A stretch of 64,000 nucleotides of DNA, taken from assembly GCA_030770535.1 (NCBI GenBank), contig JASVEC010000003.1:558001-622000 (forward strand), given 5' to 3'. Position numbers and translations under genes: made by a program. The notes under the pieces were generated by a model, which was not told the origin of the DNA, made no database searches, and saw only the letters and a program-made list of their open reading frames with translations. Origin of the DNA: Batkoa obscura (Eukaryota > Entomophthoromycota > Entomophthoromycetes > Entomophthorales > Batkoaceae). Positions 61,120 through 64,000 of the stretch are shown here, piece after piece (within the stretch, counting starts at the first letter, position 1; every line of letters starts with the position of its first letter).

Positions 61120-62106
61120 TTTAGTTGAATTTAATAACATTGATGGAGCTGTGATAAAAGGTAAAAGTAACAGGTCTGTAAATTATATAAATGGGTAGGT
61201 TCTAGGTTCAATGATAATAAAAGGGAAGTTTAATTTTAAGTTAGTAGTTTGTCGAGTTCTATCTATCAATCTTTTCAACCTTTGTTCAATTAAAATTATT
61301 CAAGCTTAATTTTCTTAATATTCTTTTGTGTTAAAAGCAGCAAATTAAAACTAAGTATCTAGAATCATTCCTACCTGATTTGCAATTGATCTAAGTTGTA
61401 AAACTTAAATTAAGTCAATATTGGGCATTAATTATTTTTTTATGGATGCAAAGCTGAATTTCATTGGTTAAACAATGATTTGGATCAGTTTTTTTAATAT
61501 TTGGGCATGTTTGGAAATATTACCCAAAGCGACTGATTTTATTAGAGTAGACTGAGTTTAAAATAAAAGAATAACAAAATAAAATAACAACTAAATAATG
61601 ATGCTATTTCAAATATAATTATTATAAATCATTTTGATTGTTTAGTATTACATAAATGGACTATTGGAAGTAGCTTTTTTGGCCCCATATTTGTTAAATC
61701 TATACTATTTAGCCAGTTTTATTTTAACATATACCAGAAAGCTTCGATAATTAAACTCCTATTTATGTGTAATATAGTCTATTGCGTTATATCATATTAT
61801 ATATATCACGTTATATTATATTATGTTATAAACAAAGTAAGCTTATCAAGAGCTTATCCCCAAAAATAGGAAAACAAGATAAAGTTTAGTAAATAGTAAT
61901 AATAAAATATTTATTTAGCAACTAATTTTTTTAACTCATTTTTATCCATCCCTAAAATTTAAAACGCAACCACTTTGTGCTTATGAAAGTGAGTGCCAAT
62001 AACATTCGTTTTACTACTAATGATAAAATTTATTGGTTAAAATAAAAAAAGTGTAACTAAGAAAAAAAAAAGATTCTGATCAAAATCAACTATTGTATTT
62101 AATTAA
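61120..62106. promoter_or_regulatory. divergent SET2/SKP1 upstream region
   Basis: About 990 bp between divergent starts. A palindrome-rich TATA/TTATAT stretch near 61790-61830 is the only structure noted. Promoters not resolved. Confidence 0.3.
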
Positions 62107-62689
62107 ATGATTGTAAAACTTAAGTCATCTGAAGGTACCGAGTTTAGCGTTGATAGAGAAATAATAACTCGTAGTGTACTTATTCGTAATATGCTTGAAG
62201 ATGTAGAAGCATGTGATACTTATGGTAATTTGACTTATTTTCTTAATAAAGAGCGCTTAGTTATTTTATAATAGAGATTCCATTGCCAAATGTATCAGCC
62301 CCTATTTTAACTAAAATTATTGAATATTGTACTCATCATAAAGATGAGCCAATAAGTCAATACGAGGAAGGAAGTAACAGTAATTTGGATGAGATTGACG
62401 CTTGGGACCAAGAGTTTTGTAAGGTTGACCAGGGAACATTATACGATTTAATACTAGTAAGTTATATGATTATAAATATGATAGAAAAAGCTTATTTAAA
62501 TACAATCAATAGGCAGCTAACTATTTAGATGTTCGTCCATTATTAGATTTGACATGTAAAATAATAGCAAATATGATAAAAAATAAAACACCAGAACAAA
62601 TTAGACAAACGTTTAATATTGAAAATGATTTTACACCTGAAGAAGAAGAAAAGAATCGCAGAGAAAACGCTTGGGTTGATGACCGTTAA
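62107..62689 (+). CDS. SKP1: SKP1, SCF ubiquitin ligase adaptor
   Basis: Links F-box proteins to cullin-1 in SCF ligases. Three exons (62107-62224, 62275-62456, 62513-62689) give 158 residues, the usual SKP1 length. The BTB/POZ-like N-terminus starts [17 protein letters not shown] and has [28 protein letters not shown] follows. The C-terminal F-box-binding helices include [40 protein letters not shown] and the near-invariant end [20 protein letters not shown]. The wording is close to metazoan and fungal SKP1. F-box partners are often numerous in fungi; one possible relic is in this window at 4.1-5.5 kb. Confidence 0.97.
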
Positions 62690-63422
62690 GTTTAAAGTTT
62701 TGTTTTTTAAGTTTAAAATAATAAACTTTTGATTTTTGGTTGTTTTCACTTAGTAGTATTTTTTCTTTGTTATTTCTGTATATCAAATGTGCTCTCAGAG
62801 TTTTATCAAAGTTATAGTTTTAATATTCTAACAAATTTTGTTGGAATTATTATATTCATTTTGTAATAAACTTAACATCCAATGTTTTAACACTAAGCTG
62901 AAGTTATTTTTATTTGGTGTTAAAGTCTATAAATGTATATATTTCAATTTAATATTTATAAAATAATAATTATTGAATTAAACGTTCCATAGTTGCCTTT
63001 AGCTATTTATAGTTGAATTTTTTACTTTTTACTTTTTACTTTTGAAATAATACATTACTAAGGTATTTTTCAAACAAATAAAATTTGACGCTATAAATCT
63101 TACTTTATTTGATTAAACAACATCATTGTTTATTTTATATTTAAACGTGAGGCTAATACTACTCTTAAATCCCCTCTTATAATATTAAATTAACAAAAAT
63201 AAATATTTGTATATTTACATTTAACATATAAACTATGATGTAAAAGTAATAAAATTCAAAATAACACCTATCAACCATAGACAACACTATAATAAAAATG
63301 AGACACTATACTAATTGCCAAATAAAAGCATATAATTTTATTTATTAATTTAAGCGTACTTAATTTAAGCTATTTTTAATTCTTAACTGATGATAAAGTA
63401 TAATATGGTTCAAATGCTTACT
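62690..63422. other. intergenic between convergent SKP1 and DHCR7
   Basis: AT-rich; includes a short tandem TTTTTAC repeat near 63018-63042. No gene recognised. Confidence 0.4.
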
Positions 63423-64000
63423 TTAAAATATATATGGGACGATCTTATATGGTACTAACTCACAATATTTATCCCAGTATGGTCCATATTTTCCTTTGCA
63501 ACGGTTTTGATCACGCATTGTACGATGGACTAAGAGGGCTATCATGTAAAAGAAGTAAAAGTAAGGCAACAAAGAGTCAAGACCACAAGTTAAACAGAAC
63601 GCAAGGCACATCATTAAATCTCCGAAATAGTTAAAGTGACGTGCAAGTCCCCAGTAGCCTGAAGCTAACAAATACGATACTCTGGTTTCTCCATCGCTAG
63701 TCTTATATTTGGCAGTAATAACATTGGCTTCATATCCCCAAATCTTTCCTTTACCTCCTGCTTTTCTAATAATGTCTTTTTGGTTGTTACATTCACGGAA
63801 AATAAAATAACCTCCAAGTCCTAAGCCCAGAATAGCCCAGAAGAAAGGAATGGAAAGATCAATTGGGTTACGGTAAAGGTAGAATGATTGGAGAGTATAC
63901 ATGAAAGGTAACCATACAGAGTCACCCCAAGCAAGGTAATAGCCGAAATGATCATGGGCGATATCAATAGTACGTAAATACCAGTCTTCATTGTAAAAGA
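63423..64000 (-). CDS. DHCR7: 7-dehydrocholesterol reductase (sterol Delta7-reductase), C-terminal part
   Basis: Only the C-terminal 190 or so residues lie in the window; the gene runs off the right edge with no stop. This ER membrane enzyme reduces the Delta7 bond of sterols with NADPH. IDIAHDHFGYYLAWGDSVWL followed by PFMYTLQSFYLYRNP matches DHCR7 (CHDHFGWYLGWGD...WLPYLYTLQ) rather than ERG24/ERG4, which have a TTDGFGFMLAFGD-like motif there. Next come YFIFRECNNQKDIIRK, IWGYEANVI, LASGYWGLARHFNYFGDLMM and the final HRTMRDQNRCKGKYGPYWDK with YCELVPYKIVPYIF. These are the NADPH- and sterol-binding blocks of the family. The enzyme is absent from most Dikarya, which make ergosterol. Confidence 0.93.
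   Translation of the reverse strand, partial: FYNEDWYLRTIDIAHDHFGYYLAWGDSVWLPFMYTLQSFYLYRNPIDLSIPFFWAILGLGLGGYFIFRECNNQKDIIRKAGGKGKIWGYEANVITAKYKTSDGETRVSYLLASGYWGLARHFNYFGDLMMCLAFCLTCGLDSLLPYFYFFYMIALLVHRTMRDQNRCKGKYGPYWDKYCELVPYKIVPYIF

Noticed and set aside
61790-61835. TATA-rich palindromic stretch as a replication origin
   Set aside because: Such sequence is common in this AT-rich DNA; no conserved origin motif can be claimed.

Overview
This is a nuclear contig from an AT-rich eukaryote, most likely an early-diverging (non-Dikarya) fungus. Genes are split by many short introns (about 45-80 nt, GTAAGT-like donors, TTTAG-like acceptors). The standard code is used, with TAA, TAG and TGA all acting as stops. 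Fungal signs are a Ser/Thr-rich secreted wall-type protein, a secreted protein with a hydrophobic GPI-signal-like tail, an F-box/LRR-like relic and typical fungal housekeeping genes. Asparagine runs are common. Mitochondrial RNA polymerase and mitochondrial TrpRS show that a mitochondrial genome is expressed, which argues against the equally AT-rich anaerobic gut fungi. A 7-dehydrocholesterol reductase at the right edge suggests cholesterol-type sterols, known from Entomophthorales, Mortierella and chytrids. A TCP10/CPAP-like (SAS-4 family) gene hints at centriole or centrosome heritage. The exact lineage cannot be fixed from the sequence alone.

Layout: 1-8 kb carries an MFSD1-like MFS transporter (-), a decayed F-box/LRR-like gene (+), a five-exon glycolipid transfer protein (-) and COX16 (-). 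From 8.6 to 23.6 kb lie RPO41, CCZ1, an SLC25A20/29-type carrier, a SPRY protein, a MARCH5-like RING-CH ligase (all +), mitochondrial TrpRS (-) and a sphingolipid Delta4-desaturase (+). From 23.6 to 31.5 kb there is a gene-poor stretch with one C2H2 zinc-finger gene (-) and six copies of a short transposon. From 31.6 to 40.5 kb lie a SEC7-type ARF-GEF and a PPR-like protein (both +). From 42 to 46 kb are two secreted or wall genes. From 47 to 64 kb are tRNA-Leu(UAG), a coiled-coil gene convergent with the TCP10-domain gene, NOT2, SF3B2, SET2, SKP1 and DHCR7.

The genes do not form one pathway, but several themes recur: mitochondrial gene expression and biogenesis (COX16, RPO41, TrpRS, PPR, a carrier, possibly the MARCH5-like ligase), membrane lipids (GLTP, Delta4-desaturase, DHCR7), vesicle traffic (CCZ1, SEC7) and gene expression (NOT2, SF3B2, SET2).

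The clearest structure not explained by genes is three families of short inverted-repeat DNA elements (MITEs): a family of about 105 bp with 12 copies in both orientations, and two single-copy elements of 233 and 180 bp with very long terminal inverted repeats and TA target duplications. No rRNA, CRISPR array, LTR element or virus-like element was seen.
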